The notes under the pieces were generated by a model. It did no database searches and had not been told where the DNA came from. It was given only the letters and a program-made list of their open reading frames with translations. A program made the translations under genes and the position numbers. A stretch of 64,000 nt of DNA from Leptospira congkakensis. GTDB lineage: Bacteria; Spirochaetota; Leptospiria; Leptospirales; Leptospiraceae. Shown here piece after piece: positions 42,834 through 53,902 of this stretch (position 1 is its first letter; each line of letters starts with the position of its first letter). The stretch spans positions 109,379-173,378 of the forward strand of contig NZ_RQGQ01000001.1 of NCBI RefSeq assembly GCF_004770265.1, read 5' to 3'.

Positions 42834-45800
42834 ATGGAAGATTTCGCCCACCTTCATTTGCATACTACCTATTCCATGCTCGATGGAGCCATACGAATCA
42901 GTGATTTGATGAAACGTGTGAAGGAACTCGGTATGAGTTCTGTCGCTATTACGGACCACGGAAACATGTACGGGGCCATTGAATTCTACAAAGAGGCTGT
43001 CAAACACGATGTCAAACCCATCATAGGTTGTGAATTTTACGTAACTCCTTCTAGAAGTGCTGAAACAGAACTTGATGAAATTGCTGATGGTGGTGCTTAC
43101 CATATTATTTTACTTTGTAAAAACGAAACTGGTTATAAAAATATAATTAAGTTAGCAAGTCGTTCCTTTACCGAAGGTTTTTATCGCAAACCAAGGATTG
43201 ACTACGATTTATTAGAACGTCATAGCGAAGGTCTAGTTTGTTTAACCGCTTGTCTTGCGGGTGAAGTCAATCGTAAAATTTTAGAAGGCAAAGAAGATAA
43301 GGCGTATGCGTTAGCTGGTCGGTTGCATGAAATTTTCCGCAAAGAGGATTTTTATTTAGAAATTCAAGATCATGGAATTCCAGAACAACGAACTGTTGCG
43401 GAAGCGGTTATGGGATTTTCTAAACGAACGGGAATCCCTCTTGTACTCACAAACGATTCTCACTTTTTAACGAAAGATGATAAAGAAGCGCAAGACATAT
43501 TACTTCGTATTGGAATGCGAAAAAACATTGATGATGAAATGCGGTTTGGGTTCAATGAAAACTTTTATGTAAAATCTCCAGCTGAAATGATTAATATTTT
43601 TCCTGATCATAAGGATGCATTTTATAATACATTAGCCATTCGTGATAAATGTTCTTTAAATTTCCAATTTGGAAATCCATTACTTCCTCCTTTCGAAGTA
43701 CCTCCTGGTTTTGATACAGATAGTTATTTAGAAAAACTGGTTTGGGAAGGTATCAAGGAAAAATATCAGGACATAACTCCTATTGTGCGAGAGCGTACTG
43801 AGTATGAAATGCAGACAATTCGTAATATGCATTTTGCTGGATACTTTCTTATCGTTCAGGATTATATTAACTTTGCAAGAAGAGCTGGAATTCCAGTTGG
43901 CCCTGGTCGTGGGTCTGCGGCAGGATCAATCATTGCCTATGCTCTTGGGATTACCAATGTGGATCCTATTCGTTATAACTTACTTTTTGAAAGGTTTTTG
44001 AATCCTGATAGAAAGGATATGCCAGATATTGATACGGATTTCTGTGTTGAAAGAAGGGAAGAAGTAATTAATTATATCAAACATCGGTATGGTGAAAATA
44101 GAGTAGGCCAAATCATTACTTTCGGATCTCTTGCTGCAAAAGCTGCAATTAAAGACGTAGCTCGTGTATTCAATGTTCCGTTTTCTGAAGTAAACGAGAT
44201 GAGTAAATTGTTTCCCAAAAAATTGGGAATCACAATTCAGGAAGCCGTTGATACATCTAAAGACCTTCGTGACATTGCAGAAAAATCTGATTTAAACAAA
44301 AAAGTTTTTTATATTGCGCAAAAACTAGAAGGTAACTACCGTCAGGTGGGTAGACACGCAGCTGGTGTTGTCATTGCGCCTACTGCATTAGAAGAAATCG
44401 TTCCATTGTCGACAGTCAGTGAACCTGGTCGAGATGGGCGTTCCATAGTCACTCAGTACGACAAAAACATGTCGGAACAAGTCGGACTGATCAAAATGGA
44501 TATTTTAGGTTTAAAAAACTTAACTACCATCCATCATGCCACCAAACTCATTGAAAAACGACATGGGATTTTACTTGATTTAGATAAAATTCCTTTAGAT
44601 GATCCTGCCACATTTAGTTTGTTACGAAAGGCAAATGTTCTCGGGATATTCCAGTTAGATTCGTCTTCAGGAATTCGTGATCTTTTTGCCAAAGCACAAG
44701 TGCAAAAATTTGAAGAAATCGCTGCCTTGCTTGCGTTATATCGTCCAGGTCCGATGGGATCAGGGATGTTAGATGATTATTTGGATCGTAAAAACGGCAA
44801 AAAGAAAGTAGTTTTCCCGCACGAAAGTTTGGCTGAAGTTTTGGGTGAAACCTACGGGGTTGTTGTTTACCAAGAACAGGTGATGGGTATTTCACGAATT
44901 ATGGGTGGATACTCGGTTGGAGATTCGGATGTTCTTCGTAAGGCGATGGCCAAAAAGGATAAATCAAAACTTCCTGCATTAAAAGAGAAGTTTGTCAAAG
45001 GTGCGATCGAAAAAAAGATCAACGAAAAACTTGCTATCGAACTTTTTGAACAGTTAGAAAAATTTGGTGAGTATGGTTTTAATAAATCGCACTCGGTTGC
45101 TTATGCATTTGTCACTTACCAAACTGCATTTTTAAAAGCCAATTATTCCATTGAATACTTAACCGCTCTATTATCGGGAGACCATTCAAAAATTACTGAT
45201 GTTGTGAAATACATTAACAATGCAAAAGAAATGGGAATTCGAATTTTAGGACCCGATGTTAAAGAATCAGGAATATCATTTGAAATCATTGATGATAAAA
45301 CAGTAAGATTCGGTCTTTCTTCTATTAAGGGAGTGGGGGAACTGGCTGCTGAAAATATAATTTCTAATCGTAATTCTATTGGTGGTTATCATCAACTTGG
45401 TGACTTCACAAAGAAGTTGGACACAAGGCTTGCAAACAAAAAGGTACTCGAGTCCCTCGCACAAGGAGGAGCCTTTGATTCTTTTGGTTATACAAGAAAA
45501 ACAATTTCCGAATCCACAGATATTATTTTAAACTATGCCAACAAAAAACAAGCAGAAGAAAAAGAGGGTCAATTTTCATTGTTTGGCGGTGCTAATGGCG
45601 GAGGGGAAGAAGATCTTAACCTTCCAAAAGATGGGATTGAATGGAATGGTGACGAACTACTTAGAAAAGAAAAAGAAACTACAGGGTTGTATCTTTCTGG
45701 CCATCCGCTCGATAAATTTACAGAACAATTAAAAACGTTAAAACCGACTACCATCGAAAACTTAGAAGAGGTTCGTCCAAAATCAAAAGTAGAAATTGCA

Positions 45801-46331
45801 GGAGTCCTTTCTAAAAAAGTAGTCAAACTCACTAAGAAAAAAGAAGAGTTTGTGAACTTTATGTTGGAAGACCAAACCGGTGAGATCGAATGTGTTGCCT
45901 TTCCTAAAACTTACGCCGAATTCAAACATCTATTCACTGAAGACAATACAGTTTTCATCCGTGGAATTTTGGAACGCCTCGATGCCGACGAATCGGAGTT
46001 AAAAGGTCAAATTATCGTTAATAAACTTGAAGAACTTAATTCTGTTACCATTGAAAAGAAAATGGAAAAAACTCTTCATCTAACAATTAACATGATGGAA
46101 GAAAAAAATAGAGACGTAATTTTAAAATTACAAGACATCCTTTCTGTTCATAGAGGTGCATCTTCTGTATTCTTTCATTTGGTCGGAAACGGTGATGAAA
46201 AGAAAGTCATTCGTGCTCACGACCATTTCTCCATCGATATTACTCCTGATCTGATGAAGATGTTAACCGACATACTCGGAAAAGGAACAGTTCGTTATAC
46301 CGTTGGTGAAGAAGTAAGAGTTTACGGATAA
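42834..46331 (+). CDS. dnaE: DNA polymerase III alpha subunit
   Basis: 1165 residues from ATG 42834, which gives the conserved PHP-domain N-terminus [20 protein letters not shown]. An upstream in-frame ATG at 42741 would add 31 residues that do not look like the family. The PHP domain (1-270) keeps its metal His/Asp pattern. The polymerase core carries [18 protein letters not shown] with catalytic Asp residues, [17 protein letters not shown] and the tandem HhH and OB domains near 830-1080. It is the replicative polymerase. No Shine-Dalgarno precedes the ATG. Confidence 0.95.
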   Translation: MEDFAHLHLHTTYSMLDGAIRISDLMKRVKELGMSSVAITDHGNMYGAIEFYKEAVKHDVKPIIGCEFYVTPSRSAETELDEIADGGAYHIILLCKNETGYKNIIKLASRSFTEGFYRKPRIDYDLLERHSEGLVCLTACLAGEVNRKILEGKEDKAYALAGRLHEIFRKEDFYLEIQDHGIPEQRTVAEAVMGFSKRTGIPLVLTNDSHFLTKDDKEAQDILLRIGMRKNIDDEMRFGFNENFYVKSPAEMINIFPDHKDAFYNTLAIRDKCSLNFQFGNPLLPPFEVPPGFDTDSYLEKLVWEGIKEKYQDITPIVRERTEYEMQTIRNMHFAGYFLIVQDYINFARRAGIPVGPGRGSAAGSIIAYALGITNVDPIRYNLLFERFLNPDRKDMPDIDTDFCVERREEVINYIKHRYGENRVGQIITFGSLAAKAAIKDVARVFNVPFSEVNEMSKLFPKKLGITIQEAVDTSKDLRDIAEKSDLNKKVFYIAQKLEGNYRQVGRHAAGVVIAPTALEEIVPLSTVSEPGRDGRSIVTQYDKNMSEQVGLIKMDILGLKNLTTIHHATKLIEKRHGILLDLDKIPLDDPATFSLLRKANVLGIFQLDSSSGIRDLFAKAQVQKFEEIAALLALYRPGPMGSGMLDDYLDRKNGKKKVVFPHESLAEVLGETYGVVVYQEQVMGISRIMGGYSVGDSDVLRKAMAKKDKSKLPALKEKFVKGAIEKKINEKLAIELFEQLEKFGEYGFNKSHSVAYAFVTYQTAFLKANYSIEYLTALLSGDHSKITDVVKYINNAKEMGIRILGPDVKESGISFEIIDDKTVRFGLSSIKGVGELAAENIISNRNSIGGYHQLGDFTKKLDTRLANKKVLESLAQGGAFDSFGYTRKTISESTDIILNYANKKQAEEKEGQFSLFGGANGGGEEDLNLPKDGIEWNGDELLRKEKETTGLYLSGHPLDKFTEQLKTLKPTTIENLEEVRPKSKVEIAGVLSKKVVKLTKKKEEFVNFMLEDQTGEIECVAFPKTYAEFKHLFTEDNTVFIRGILERLDADESELKGQIIVNKLEELNSVTIEKKMEKTLHLTINMMEEKNRDVILKLQDILSVHRGASSVFFHLVGNGDEKKVIRAHDHFSIDITPDLMKMLTDILGKGTVRYTVGEEVRVYG

Positions 46332-46336
46332 AAATT

Positions 46337-47437
46337 GTGGAGTCTGATTCTCTCTCGTTAAACTTATTATTAGAATTTCTTTGGATGGGATCAGGTTCTG
46401 TATTTTGTTTGATTTGGGCACTTTCCAATTTAATTCAAAATCGTAAGGCATCTGGATTTGTTTGGTCTTTTATTTTATTCTCCACAGGCCTTTGGTTACT
46501 CACCGGTGCTTTTATGTTCACTGGGTTTTATAAATACTTTCCATCCATCGCATTAATTCATATTCCCTTTGTGTTTTTATCTTCCACTTTGCTTTATTTG
46601 TATTTAGAATATTTGTTTTTGGAAAAACCAATCCAAATCAAAGTGTATCATTTTTTCCCAGCTTTCTTATCCATTCTGTTTTTGATTCCTTTTTATTCAG
46701 GATCAGATTTATATCGTTTAGAAATTTTAGAACAATTAACAAAAACAGACTATGGAACCGTTGTTGTTGGTTTGAATTTTGGAATCAAAATTTCTATCTT
46801 GGTTTCTGTTGGATTGTTTTTACTAAAAGAATGGATTCCCAATGTAAGGTTGTCTGTTTTCTTTTCTAAAAAGGCAATTTATTCACTAGTTTTTGTTCTG
46901 TTGATTTGGATTGATCTTTTGCTTGGAAGTATTGGATTTACTTTCCAAATTCCTTTTTTTCGTAAACTCAGTGCTTATCTTTTGCCAGTATTGATGTATT
47001 TTTATTTTTTCACTCGGGAACTTTGGACACCATTTGTGTCTGACGTTCGTGATAGCATCCAAAGAAATAAATATGAAAAATCTAAATTGGTTTCGGTTCA
47101 ATTAGAAACCATTGATCAAAGATTGTATGAACTGATGCGCGAAAAAGTATATTGTGATGAAGACCTTAGTCTTTCTAAATTAGCAGACATGGCAGAAGTT
47201 AAGTCCGGCCAACTTTCTGAATATTTTCATAAAAGATATGGGTTTGGATTTTATCAATATATCAACCAATATAGGATTGATGAGGCCAAACGTTTGTTAA
47301 TGGAATCAGAAGAAAGATCTATTCTTTCTGTTGCTGATTCTGTTGGGTTTAATTCAAAATCGACATTCAACCGAGTATTTTTAGAAACGGTTGGTTCCAC
47401 TCCTTCCGAATTTCGTAAACAATCAAAATTGATCTAA
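46337..47437 (+). CDS. Membrane-anchored AraC-family regulator
   Basis: 366 residues starting at GTG 46337, five bases after dnaE. The N-terminal ~235 residues form seven hydrophobic segments (for example FLWMGSGSVFCLIWALSNLI, FVWSFILFSTGLWLLTGAFMF). The C-terminal ~100 residues form an AraC double HTH (LSLSKLADMAEVKSGQLSEYFHKRYGFGFYQYINQYRIDEAKRLL, SVADSVGFNSKSTFNRVFLETVGSTPSEFRKQ). Such regulators probably sense a lipophilic or membrane signal. The likely target is the acyl-CoA ligase gene 89 bases downstream, which has a palindrome in its leader. Confidence 0.9.
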   Translation: MESDSLSLNLLLEFLWMGSGSVFCLIWALSNLIQNRKASGFVWSFILFSTGLWLLTGAFMFTGFYKYFPSIALIHIPFVFLSSTLLYLYLEYLFLEKPIQIKVYHFFPAFLSILFLIPFYSGSDLYRLEILEQLTKTDYGTVVVGLNFGIKISILVSVGLFLLKEWIPNVRLSVFFSKKAIYSLVFVLLIWIDLLLGSIGFTFQIPFFRKLSAYLLPVLMYFYFFTRELWTPFVSDVRDSIQRNKYEKSKLVSVQLETIDQRLYELMREKVYCDEDLSLSKLADMAEVKSGQLSEYFHKRYGFGFYQYINQYRIDEAKRLLMESEERSILSVADSVGFNSKSTFNRVFLETVGSTPSEFRKQSKLI

Positions 47438-47488
47438 ATCTAACAAAATTCTAAGTCTCAAAGAATTCCCCAAGACGACAGAGAAAAT

Positions 47489-47503
47489 ATTCTACATTAG
47501 AAT
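47489..47503 (+). promoter_or_regulatory. Palindrome upstream of acyl-CoA ligase gene
   Basis: ATTCTA-CAT-TAGAAT, perfect 6-bp arms with a 3-base spacer, ending 23 bases before the start codon. A candidate operator between the membrane AraC regulator gene and the ligase gene. Confidence 0.35.
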
Positions 47504-47526
47504 GTGGTTCGTAACGAGGAAATTCA

Positions 47527-49425
47527 ATGCGAACGATGATTGATTTTTATTTAAATCTACCAGCAAAATTTGGGCATAAAAATGCTTTTGCAAGCCGGGT
47601 TAGTGCCGGCGTTTATCAGTTTAAAACTTACAACAATCTACTTTCTGATGCAAAGGACTTAGCCTTTGGATTAAAGGGAAGTTTGGCCGAAAGAGAAAAA
47701 GTCGCAATATTTGCTGACAATGCTTATGAGTGGATACAAACAAGCATCGCCGTGACCTTACTGGGAGCCGTGGATGTGCCCCGTGCCTCCGATGTCACTG
47801 ATCATGATATTTTGTACATTCTCAATCATTCTGAATCAAAGGTTTTGTTCGTAGAAAACGAAGCCGTATTCAAAAAAGTAATTCGTTTGGAATCGGAATT
47901 AGAATTTCTAAAAGAAATTGTGATTATCTACCCACCCGCTGAAGGAAACAAGGAATTGAGTTCTAGGAAAATAAAAATATCCACCTTGTTAGGGTTAGTG
48001 GCCAAAGGAAAAGAACTTCGGAAAGTAGATCCATCGGATACTTTATTTTTGAACAATACAATCAAAGAATCTGATCTGTTTACCATGATTTATACATCGG
48101 GAACCACCGGCACACCCAAAGGTGTGATGTTGACACAAGGGAACATTCTTTTCCAATTACAAAATCTTCCGATCCGTTTAGAAAAAGGAGATCGTACACT
48201 TTCGATCCTTCCTGTTTGGCATATATTCGAAAGGATATTTGAAATTTTCAGTTTATATTATGGAGCTTGTACTTACTATAGCAGTGTTCGTACATTAAAA
48301 GAAGATTTAAAATTTGTAAAACCAAACTTTATGGCTTCGGCACCGCGTCTTTGGGAAAGTATCTATTCAGGAATTTTAGGAACACTTTCAAAATCATCTA
48401 CAGTAAAACAAAAAATGTTTCAAACCGCTATGTTCTTTGCCAAAAGATTTTTTGTTTCGAGGCAAATTATCACAGGAAATGTTTTGGACATCCATCCCGT
48501 TGTGTTTTGGAAACAATCCGTTCGTTTTGTTTATCATCTGTATCGATTCTTTTTAGTAAGTATACCTCATCTATTTTTTGATTTTTTAGTTTTATCAAAA
48601 ATTCGTAAGGCAACAGGCGGAGAACTCCGTGGATCTTGTTCCGGCGGGGGAGCATTACCTTATCATGTTGATGAATTTTTTAATACCATTGGCATTCCTG
48701 TTTTAGAAGGGTATGGAATGACAGAAACAGCACCTGTTCTTGCTATGCGAACATTTGAGGAAATCATTCCTGGCTCTGTGGGAAGGGTTTTTCCAAAAAC
48801 TAACTTAAGACTTGTGGATCTTCATACGGGAGAAGTTTTTTTAGATACAGAGGTTGGTAAATTTGTATTTGGAAGAAAGGGTGAAATCCATGTGAAGGGT
48901 AAACAGATCATGGCTGGTTACTATAAAAATCCTGATGCAACAAATAAGGTTTTGGTGGATGGATGGTTGAATACAGGTGATTTGGGTATTTTTACAGCAA
49001 ATCACAACCTTCGAATTGTTGGTCGTTCAAAGGAAACGATTGTTTTGTTAGGTGGTGAAAATGTGGAACCAGTACCAATTGAATCTAAAATTTTAGAATC
49101 CGAATGGATCGACCAATGTATGGTAGTAGGACAAGACCAAAAATATTTGAGTGTTCTTGTATATCCAAACATCACTCGCTTTGATGAACCACTTACTGGA
49201 GAATTTTGGAATCAAAAAGAGGTGATTCAAAAAATTGAATCTGAAATCAAAACAAAAGTGAATGCTCAAACTGGATTTAAGGGATTTGAAAGAGTTGTCG
49301 GACTTGTGATATTACCGAAACCATTTGAAGTGGGTGATGAACTGACCGCAAAACTTTCTTTAAAGAGACATGTGATCACCGACAAATACAAAACAGAGAT
49401 ATCTAAATTGTATTCCAATAATTAA
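47527..49425 (+). CDS. Long-chain fatty-acid--CoA ligase (AMP-forming)
   Basis: 632 residues of the ANL superfamily, FadD15/LACS-like branch. It activates fatty acids as acyl-AMP then acyl-CoA. The P-loop-like motif TMIYTSGTTGTPKGVMLTQGN is intact. Also visible are VLEGYGMTETAP, GWLNTGDLG (the conserved Asp) and IVLLGGENVEPVPIE. GAGG precedes the ATG with a suitable gap. Leptospira grow on long-chain fatty acids, so such ligases are expected. It may be regulated by the adjacent membrane AraC protein. Confidence 0.93.
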   Translation: MRTMIDFYLNLPAKFGHKNAFASRVSAGVYQFKTYNNLLSDAKDLAFGLKGSLAEREKVAIFADNAYEWIQTSIAVTLLGAVDVPRASDVTDHDILYILNHSESKVLFVENEAVFKKVIRLESELEFLKEIVIIYPPAEGNKELSSRKIKISTLLGLVAKGKELRKVDPSDTLFLNNTIKESDLFTMIYTSGTTGTPKGVMLTQGNILFQLQNLPIRLEKGDRTLSILPVWHIFERIFEIFSLYYGACTYYSSVRTLKEDLKFVKPNFMASAPRLWESIYSGILGTLSKSSTVKQKMFQTAMFFAKRFFVSRQIITGNVLDIHPVVFWKQSVRFVYHLYRFFLVSIPHLFFDFLVLSKIRKATGGELRGSCSGGGALPYHVDEFFNTIGIPVLEGYGMTETAPVLAMRTFEEIIPGSVGRVFPKTNLRLVDLHTGEVFLDTEVGKFVFGRKGEIHVKGKQIMAGYYKNPDATNKVLVDGWLNTGDLGIFTANHNLRIVGRSKETIVLLGGENVEPVPIESKILESEWIDQCMVVGQDQKYLSVLVYPNITRFDEPLTGEFWNQKEVIQKIESEIKTKVNAQTGFKGFERVVGLVILPKPFEVGDELTAKLSLKRHVITDKYKTEISKLYSNN

Positions 49426-49448
49426 ATTTGTTTTTAGATTAGGAGGGA

Positions 49449-50363
49449 TTAATTCCCTCCACTAATCCTTGTAATGTTGATGCTAAAACTTCTTTCTGAT
49501 TCTTTTCCACTAAAATCTTTTGTTTGTACTTTGATTATGTTTTCTCCAGCCTTTAAATTGAGAATCCCAACCAAATAACGATCTTTGAAAAATAAATCAT
49601 CAAAACTATGTCCTTCTTTTGTTTTCCATTTGCCATCATCAAATCGAAGAGATGAAAAATTAGCTTGTTTGTAAGTTTCCCCATTAAAGAGAAATTTTAC
49701 ATCCTTCACACCTCTCCTTTGGCTATTTTTGATACCACCATCAATGATGCTAACGGTAAGTGGAAAAGCTTTGGAAACATTGATATTGTCCCCGTCATTT
49801 AAATTTGTAAAACTTTCCCCTACATGGATAAAGAGGTTGGCAATTTGTGGGGGCATTGTGTCTTCTACGGGCGGAAGATAAGCAAGTGGATCAAGGAGAG
49901 TTTTTCCATAATCCTTTCCTAAAACAAAGTGTAGGTGGCCACCCGTAGAATGGCCGGTATTTCCCGAGATTCCGATGGTATCACCGGCGGAGACCTGTTT
50001 GTTGGCACGAACTATTTCGCTTCTTGTTCCACCTAAATGGTAATACCCACTCACATAACCGCTTTTATGTGCTATCCAAACAATATTACCCGAACCACGT
50101 TCGTCTTCAAACGGATCATCTTCCGCATAACGGGAGTATAGGATAAAACCCTGGCTCATACTTTTGACAGGTTGGAATACGGAAGAAATATCGAGTCCAT
50201 TGTGAAAATGATCCTTTCGCGACTCACCAAAAGTGCTCGTGAGGAGGGATGGCAAATCTAACCCCTGGATGGGCCAAACAAACTCCGGTTTTGTTTCGGA
50301 TACCGGTTCATCAGCTAAAATAAAACTTGCCAAGAGACTCAAGACTACAACAATACTTCTCAT
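49449..50363 (-). CDS. Exported M23 (LytM-type) peptidase
   Basis: 304 residues with a signal peptide (MRSIVVVLSLLASFILA). The M23 domain lies at ~30-165, with zinc-ligand motifs HNGLD in FHNGLDISS and HLHF in GHSTGGHLHFVLG, plus IVWIAHKSGYVSGYYHLGG. A beta-sandwich region follows (residues ~170-300). M23 peptidases cut peptidoglycan cross-links or activate other enzymes. Both Zn motifs are intact, so it is probably active in the periplasm. It is transcribed divergently from the sigma factor gene with only 45 bases between them. Confidence 0.93.
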   Translation of the reverse strand: MRSIVVVLSLLASFILADEPVSETKPEFVWPIQGLDLPSLLTSTFGESRKDHFHNGLDISSVFQPVKSMSQGFILYSRYAEDDPFEDERGSGNIVWIAHKSGYVSGYYHLGGTRSEIVRANKQVSAGDTIGISGNTGHSTGGHLHFVLGKDYGKTLLDPLAYLPPVEDTMPPQIANLFIHVGESFTNLNDGDNINVSKAFPLTVSIIDGGIKNSQRRGVKDVKFLFNGETYKQANFSSLRFDDGKWKTKEGHSFDDLFFKDRYLVGILNLKAGENIIKVQTKDFSGKESERSFSINITRISGGN

Positions 50364-50408
50364 GTTTAGAGAAGTCTCCAGGCGGGTTCCTTTTTAGGAA
50401 AGTAGATA

Positions 50409-51326
50409 ATGACACTGACTTCTCATACCAATGAAGAAATTTTAGAGATTGTAAAATCTTGCGGTGCCGGTGACGAAAAGTCATTGCAGACTTTTTTTAA
50501 CATTTATTCGCAAGATATCTATAATTTCCCCATCCGCGTCTTTCATTTGACTGAGGATGATGCTTCCGACTATTATATTTACGCTTTTGAACGGCTCAAA
50601 ACCGGAAAACGATTCAAAAGTTTCGTGGGAAAATCTAGTTTCAAAACCTGGTTTTTCTCCGTCCTTCGCAATTTACTTATCGATTGGCAGCGCACCAAAC
50701 GCGAAGTCAAAACCCAAACGATATCCAAAGTCAATAAAGACGGTAAAGAATACAGCACCATCGAAGACGAACCAGACAAAAGATCGGAAGCTCTCGCTTT
50801 GGCAGTCGATGTTTCCGACCAGTTTAATTCAGTATTATCTACAATCAAAATTGAGAACCGCGTTGTGTTCAAATTGTCCTTTGTTTATTACCTCCATTTG
50901 GATCCGGAAGAAATTCGATTCATCGCGGAAAAAACAAATCGTTCTGAGGAGGAAATCCGAATCGAAGTGCTTAAGCTTCGCGAGGACCTTTCTGGCCGCG
51001 AAGAAGAGAACTTAAAAATGGAAGATAAAATTACTTCTTTGTATTTGAATATTCTGGATTTGAAGGAACAAAAAAAATCCAAAGCCCAGGGCGATTCTGT
51101 AGAAGCACTTTATTATAAAGAGCGACTAGACCATGCTCTGGCCAAAAAGTATGAACAAAGGAAAAAATTAATCGAGAAAAAGCAGAAGGGGCATTTTCTC
51201 GTTCGCACCCCCTACCGTGAAATTGCTCGAATTTTAGGGATTTCCGAGGGTGGGGTTAGTGTTACCCTGCTCCGAGTTCTGGAAAAAATGCAAAAAAAAA
51301 TGCATTCCATCGCAGGGGAGGCCTAA
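50409..51326 (+). CDS. ECF-type sigma-70 family factor with long inter-domain insert
   Basis: 305 residues. The sigma2 region is at ~20-110 (DDASDYYIYAFERLKTGKRFKSF, FKTWFFSVLRNLLIDWQRTKRE). The sigma4 HTH sits near the C-terminus (TPYREIARILGISEGGVSVTLLRVLEKMQKKM). Typical ECF factors are ~180 residues, and the extra ~100 residues between sigma2 and sigma4 form charged helices (EEEIRIEVLKLREDLSGREEENL). AGGAAAG lies nine bases before the ATG. It heads a likely operon with a small soluble protein, a CHAT protease and a Cys-cluster protein. No standard anti-sigma with a transmembrane segment is present. Confidence 0.9.
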   Translation: MTLTSHTNEEILEIVKSCGAGDEKSLQTFFNIYSQDIYNFPIRVFHLTEDDASDYYIYAFERLKTGKRFKSFVGKSSFKTWFFSVLRNLLIDWQRTKREVKTQTISKVNKDGKEYSTIEDEPDKRSEALALAVDVSDQFNSVLSTIKIENRVVFKLSFVYYLHLDPEEIRFIAEKTNRSEEEIRIEVLKLREDLSGREEENLKMEDKITSLYLNILDLKEQKKSKAQGDSVEALYYKERLDHALAKKYEQRKKLIEKKQKGHFLVRTPYREIARILGISEGGVSVTLLRVLEKMQKKMHSIAGEA

Positions 51327-51361
51327 TTTCCTTCGTCTTAATTAAGAGGGTGGAATTTGAC

Positions 51362-52072
51362 ATGGAAAATCAGGGTTTTAACGCAAATGTTCTGGAGATG
51401 GCCAGGGGACTATTTGTCCGAGGTGAATTTCCAACTGAAGATGAGATCCAAAGTCATCCTGATTTACAAGAAGCCTATTTCTATTGTGAAGAGGTCTTCT
51501 TTGCAAGCCTTCGAGAAGAAAAGGTTTCCGATCACTCTTTTGCTGAGTCTTGGGACCTAGCTAAGGCGGAGCGAACCTGGAACCAATCTCCGCTCCCTGT
51601 TCCTGAATTTTTAAAAGAATACACTCGCAAAAATCTAACCCTTCCGGAAAAAAAAGACAACCTCATTGTTCGCCTCACACAATCGGGAATCCGGGTGATT
51701 GACAGTCTCGTTGAATCTTTGCAAATCAAAGAAAGTTTCGAGTTTGCCCCATCAATGCGATCCGCTTCGGCGGAGGTTCGTTCGGGTGATGCCAATTCTG
51801 TTATCTTTGAGGAAACCACCAGCGAAGACCAAAAATTCTATTATCAAATTGTAAAAGAAAACCAAGAAGAGGTGTATCTTTCTGTCAAAGCAGAGGGGAC
51901 CCCTGTTTTCCAACAAGTCAACTTACGTCGAGAAGGAAGGTTCATCCTCTCTAGCAAAATCAATTTAGAAGGTAGCGCTAGTTTTTCGGGGTTAATCCCA
52001 GGTAGTTACACCATCGAGTTTGTGGGTCCAGGCCAATCAAAATCGTTTGACTTGTCTATCCTTGTTGGATAG
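51362..52072 (+). CDS. Soluble protein between sigma factor and CHAT protease, candidate sigma inhibitor
   Basis: 236 residues from the ATG at 51362, with AGAGGG about ten bases upstream. The GTG at 51350 overlaps this signal and is unlikely. Residues 1-100 are helical and acidic (LEMARGLFVRGEFPTEDEIQ). A linker (~100-150) and a C-terminal beta-rich domain follow (QKFYYQIVKENQEEVYLSVKAEGTPVFQQ, GSYTIEFVGPG). I know no family for it. It has no signal peptide or membrane helix. Its placement suggests a regulator or cleavage target of the CHAT protease, but this is inference. Confidence 0.75.
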   Translation: MENQGFNANVLEMARGLFVRGEFPTEDEIQSHPDLQEAYFYCEEVFFASLREEKVSDHSFAESWDLAKAERTWNQSPLPVPEFLKEYTRKNLTLPEKKDNLIVRLTQSGIRVIDSLVESLQIKESFEFAPSMRSASAEVRSGDANSVIFEETTSEDQKFYYQIVKENQEEVYLSVKAEGTPVFQQVNLRREGRFILSSKINLEGSASFSGLIPGSYTIEFVGPGQSKSFDLSILVG

Positions 52073-52084
52073 GTTCATGGGAGC

Positions 52085-53902
52085 ATGCTCTCCCTTATCA
52101 TCGATAGAGTTGGTAACGTAAATATATTCAATGTTTTGGAAGATAATCTTCCCGTTGAAGAATCTCATATACAATCCACGTTAGACGATGATCTAATATT
52201 CGAATATTTAGGGGAAGTGGAGAGATTAGTCCACGTTTCTCAATCGGTTCTTTCCAATCCAAACCAAATTCTGAATGCCGACATCTTGCAAGACTTAAAA
52301 GTGTTAGGTGAAACTTTTTACCAACAGTTTTTTCCTCTTTCTATTATTGAAAAATTAAAAAACACAACCAAACATAGTATTCATTTTAATATTGATCCGG
52401 CACTTGCCCTAATTCCCTGGGAACTTTTACACGATGGTGCCAGTTTTCTTTCTGATAAATTTCGAATTGGTAAAACCATTCGTGGTGGATTACATCGTCC
52501 TACCCGACATGAAAACAGAAAAATTAAGATGTTAATCATTGCGGATCCAACAGAAGATCTCCCTCATGCGCAAAAAGAAGGAGAAGTTTTATTTTCTGTA
52601 CTAAGCCAAAAAGTTCCGACCAATCTTTTGGAATTAGAATTTATCGGTGGTAAACAGGTCACCAAACTAAAGTTACTCTCTCTTATTAAAGACAAACATA
52701 TTATCCATTATTCGGGTCATCTTCACTTTTCTGATGATTCTTTGGAGAATGGTTGGTTGTTATCTGATGGAAAAGTTTTAAAAGCAAGAGAAATCAAATC
52801 AACAGGAATTGATACCGATTTGGTTTTTTCCAATTCATGTATGTCTGCTAAATCTGCAGGTAAAAAACTAAATACAAATATTATGAACCAATACGCAGGT
52901 GCTTTTTTAACTGCGGGTATTAAAACCTTTGTGGGTACTAATTGGGAAATTTTAGACAACGAACGAACAATTGATTTTACAGTTAGGTTTTATACTTTTT
53001 TATTTTCGGATAAATCAGTTGGTGAGTCTTTATTTTTATCAAAAGAATTTGCAAGACGTAATTACCATGCCAATGATTTAACTTGGGCCAACTATGCATT
53101 GTATGGAAATCCTGATTTTTCATTATTTGTAAAAGAAAGAAGGAACTTTCATTCTGCAAAAATTCTAAATCCGACAACTGTTTTAGAATTTTACCCCACT
53201 CCCATTGCGGTCGCCTACTCAAAGTTAGTTAAAACTGATAAAACAAAATCAACTGGGAAAAACACCATTTCGAGTTTGGTTAAATTGTTTGAAGCAATCA
53301 GCCAAGTAGTCGGAATGACGGTTCTTAGTGATCATGCTGCACATGCAATGAACAAATCGATTCCCAATAATCCAGATGATGCAGTTTCCATTCGTAAATG
53401 GTGGGAACTTGTTTATGGTTGTGTTTGGGATTTCCAAAAATTAAAAATTTCTAGTATTTTGGAAGATGCTTTGCCTGTTTTACACGAACAAAAGGAAACC
53501 ATTTTTAAAATTGTGGGATGGATGGAATCTTGGGAAAAAGATGAAATCAAAGACGAAGAAATTGAATCTTACCAAATCATTTTACAGTTTTTTTTAGAGA
53601 ATATGTTACTGGAATTTTCGGAACTCGAACGTATCAGTATCCTTTTGGTTTCTGAAAATCAAAATCCTCATTTTTATTTTAAAGGGATCAAACCTGCTTA
53701 TTTGTATCCATCATCTCCTGGTTCCAAAGACAAATTACAAGAACAACTTTCTAAACATAAGGGAAACCTTGTATTGGTTCATGAAGGTCGTAAAATTGTG
53801 ATTCCTTTTCCCACTTATTTTAAAGAGAAAAAAGAAACCGGTGACTTGGAACTTGTATTTAACGGTCTCACTCCCTTTGTTGCTGGAGCCACTAAGAATT
53901 GA
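52085..53902 (+). CDS. CHAT-domain (caspase-like) protease
   Basis: 605 residues. The CHAT peptidase region spans ~60-345 with the catalytic dyad H212 (IIHYSGHLHF) and C252 (LVFSNSCMSAKSA), and the family's AGAFLTAGIKTFVGTNWEI and NDLTWANYALYGNPDF blocks. The last ~260 residues are a helical domain of unknown type, possibly a regulatory or substrate-binding part. CHAT proteases cleave specific partners, as in TPR-CHAT/Csx29 of type III-E CRISPR, where the cut partner controls a sigma factor. GGGAG lies close before the ATG. It overlaps the next gene by 4 bases. Confidence 0.88.
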   Translation: MLSLIIDRVGNVNIFNVLEDNLPVEESHIQSTLDDDLIFEYLGEVERLVHVSQSVLSNPNQILNADILQDLKVLGETFYQQFFPLSIIEKLKNTTKHSIHFNIDPALALIPWELLHDGASFLSDKFRIGKTIRGGLHRPTRHENRKIKMLIIADPTEDLPHAQKEGEVLFSVLSQKVPTNLLELEFIGGKQVTKLKLLSLIKDKHIIHYSGHLHFSDDSLENGWLLSDGKVLKAREIKSTGIDTDLVFSNSCMSAKSAGKKLNTNIMNQYAGAFLTAGIKTFVGTNWEILDNERTIDFTVRFYTFLFSDKSVGESLFLSKEFARRNYHANDLTWANYALYGNPDFSLFVKERRNFHSAKILNPTTVLEFYPTPIAVAYSKLVKTDKTKSTGKNTISSLVKLFEAISQVVGMTVLSDHAAHAMNKSIPNNPDDAVSIRKWWELVYGCVWDFQKLKISSILEDALPVLHEQKETIFKIVGWMESWEKDEIKDEEIESYQIILQFFLENMLLEFSELERISILLVSENQNPHFYFKGIKPAYLYPSSPGSKDKLQEQLSKHKGNLVLVHEGRKIVIPFPTYFKEKKETGDLELVFNGLTPFVAGATKN

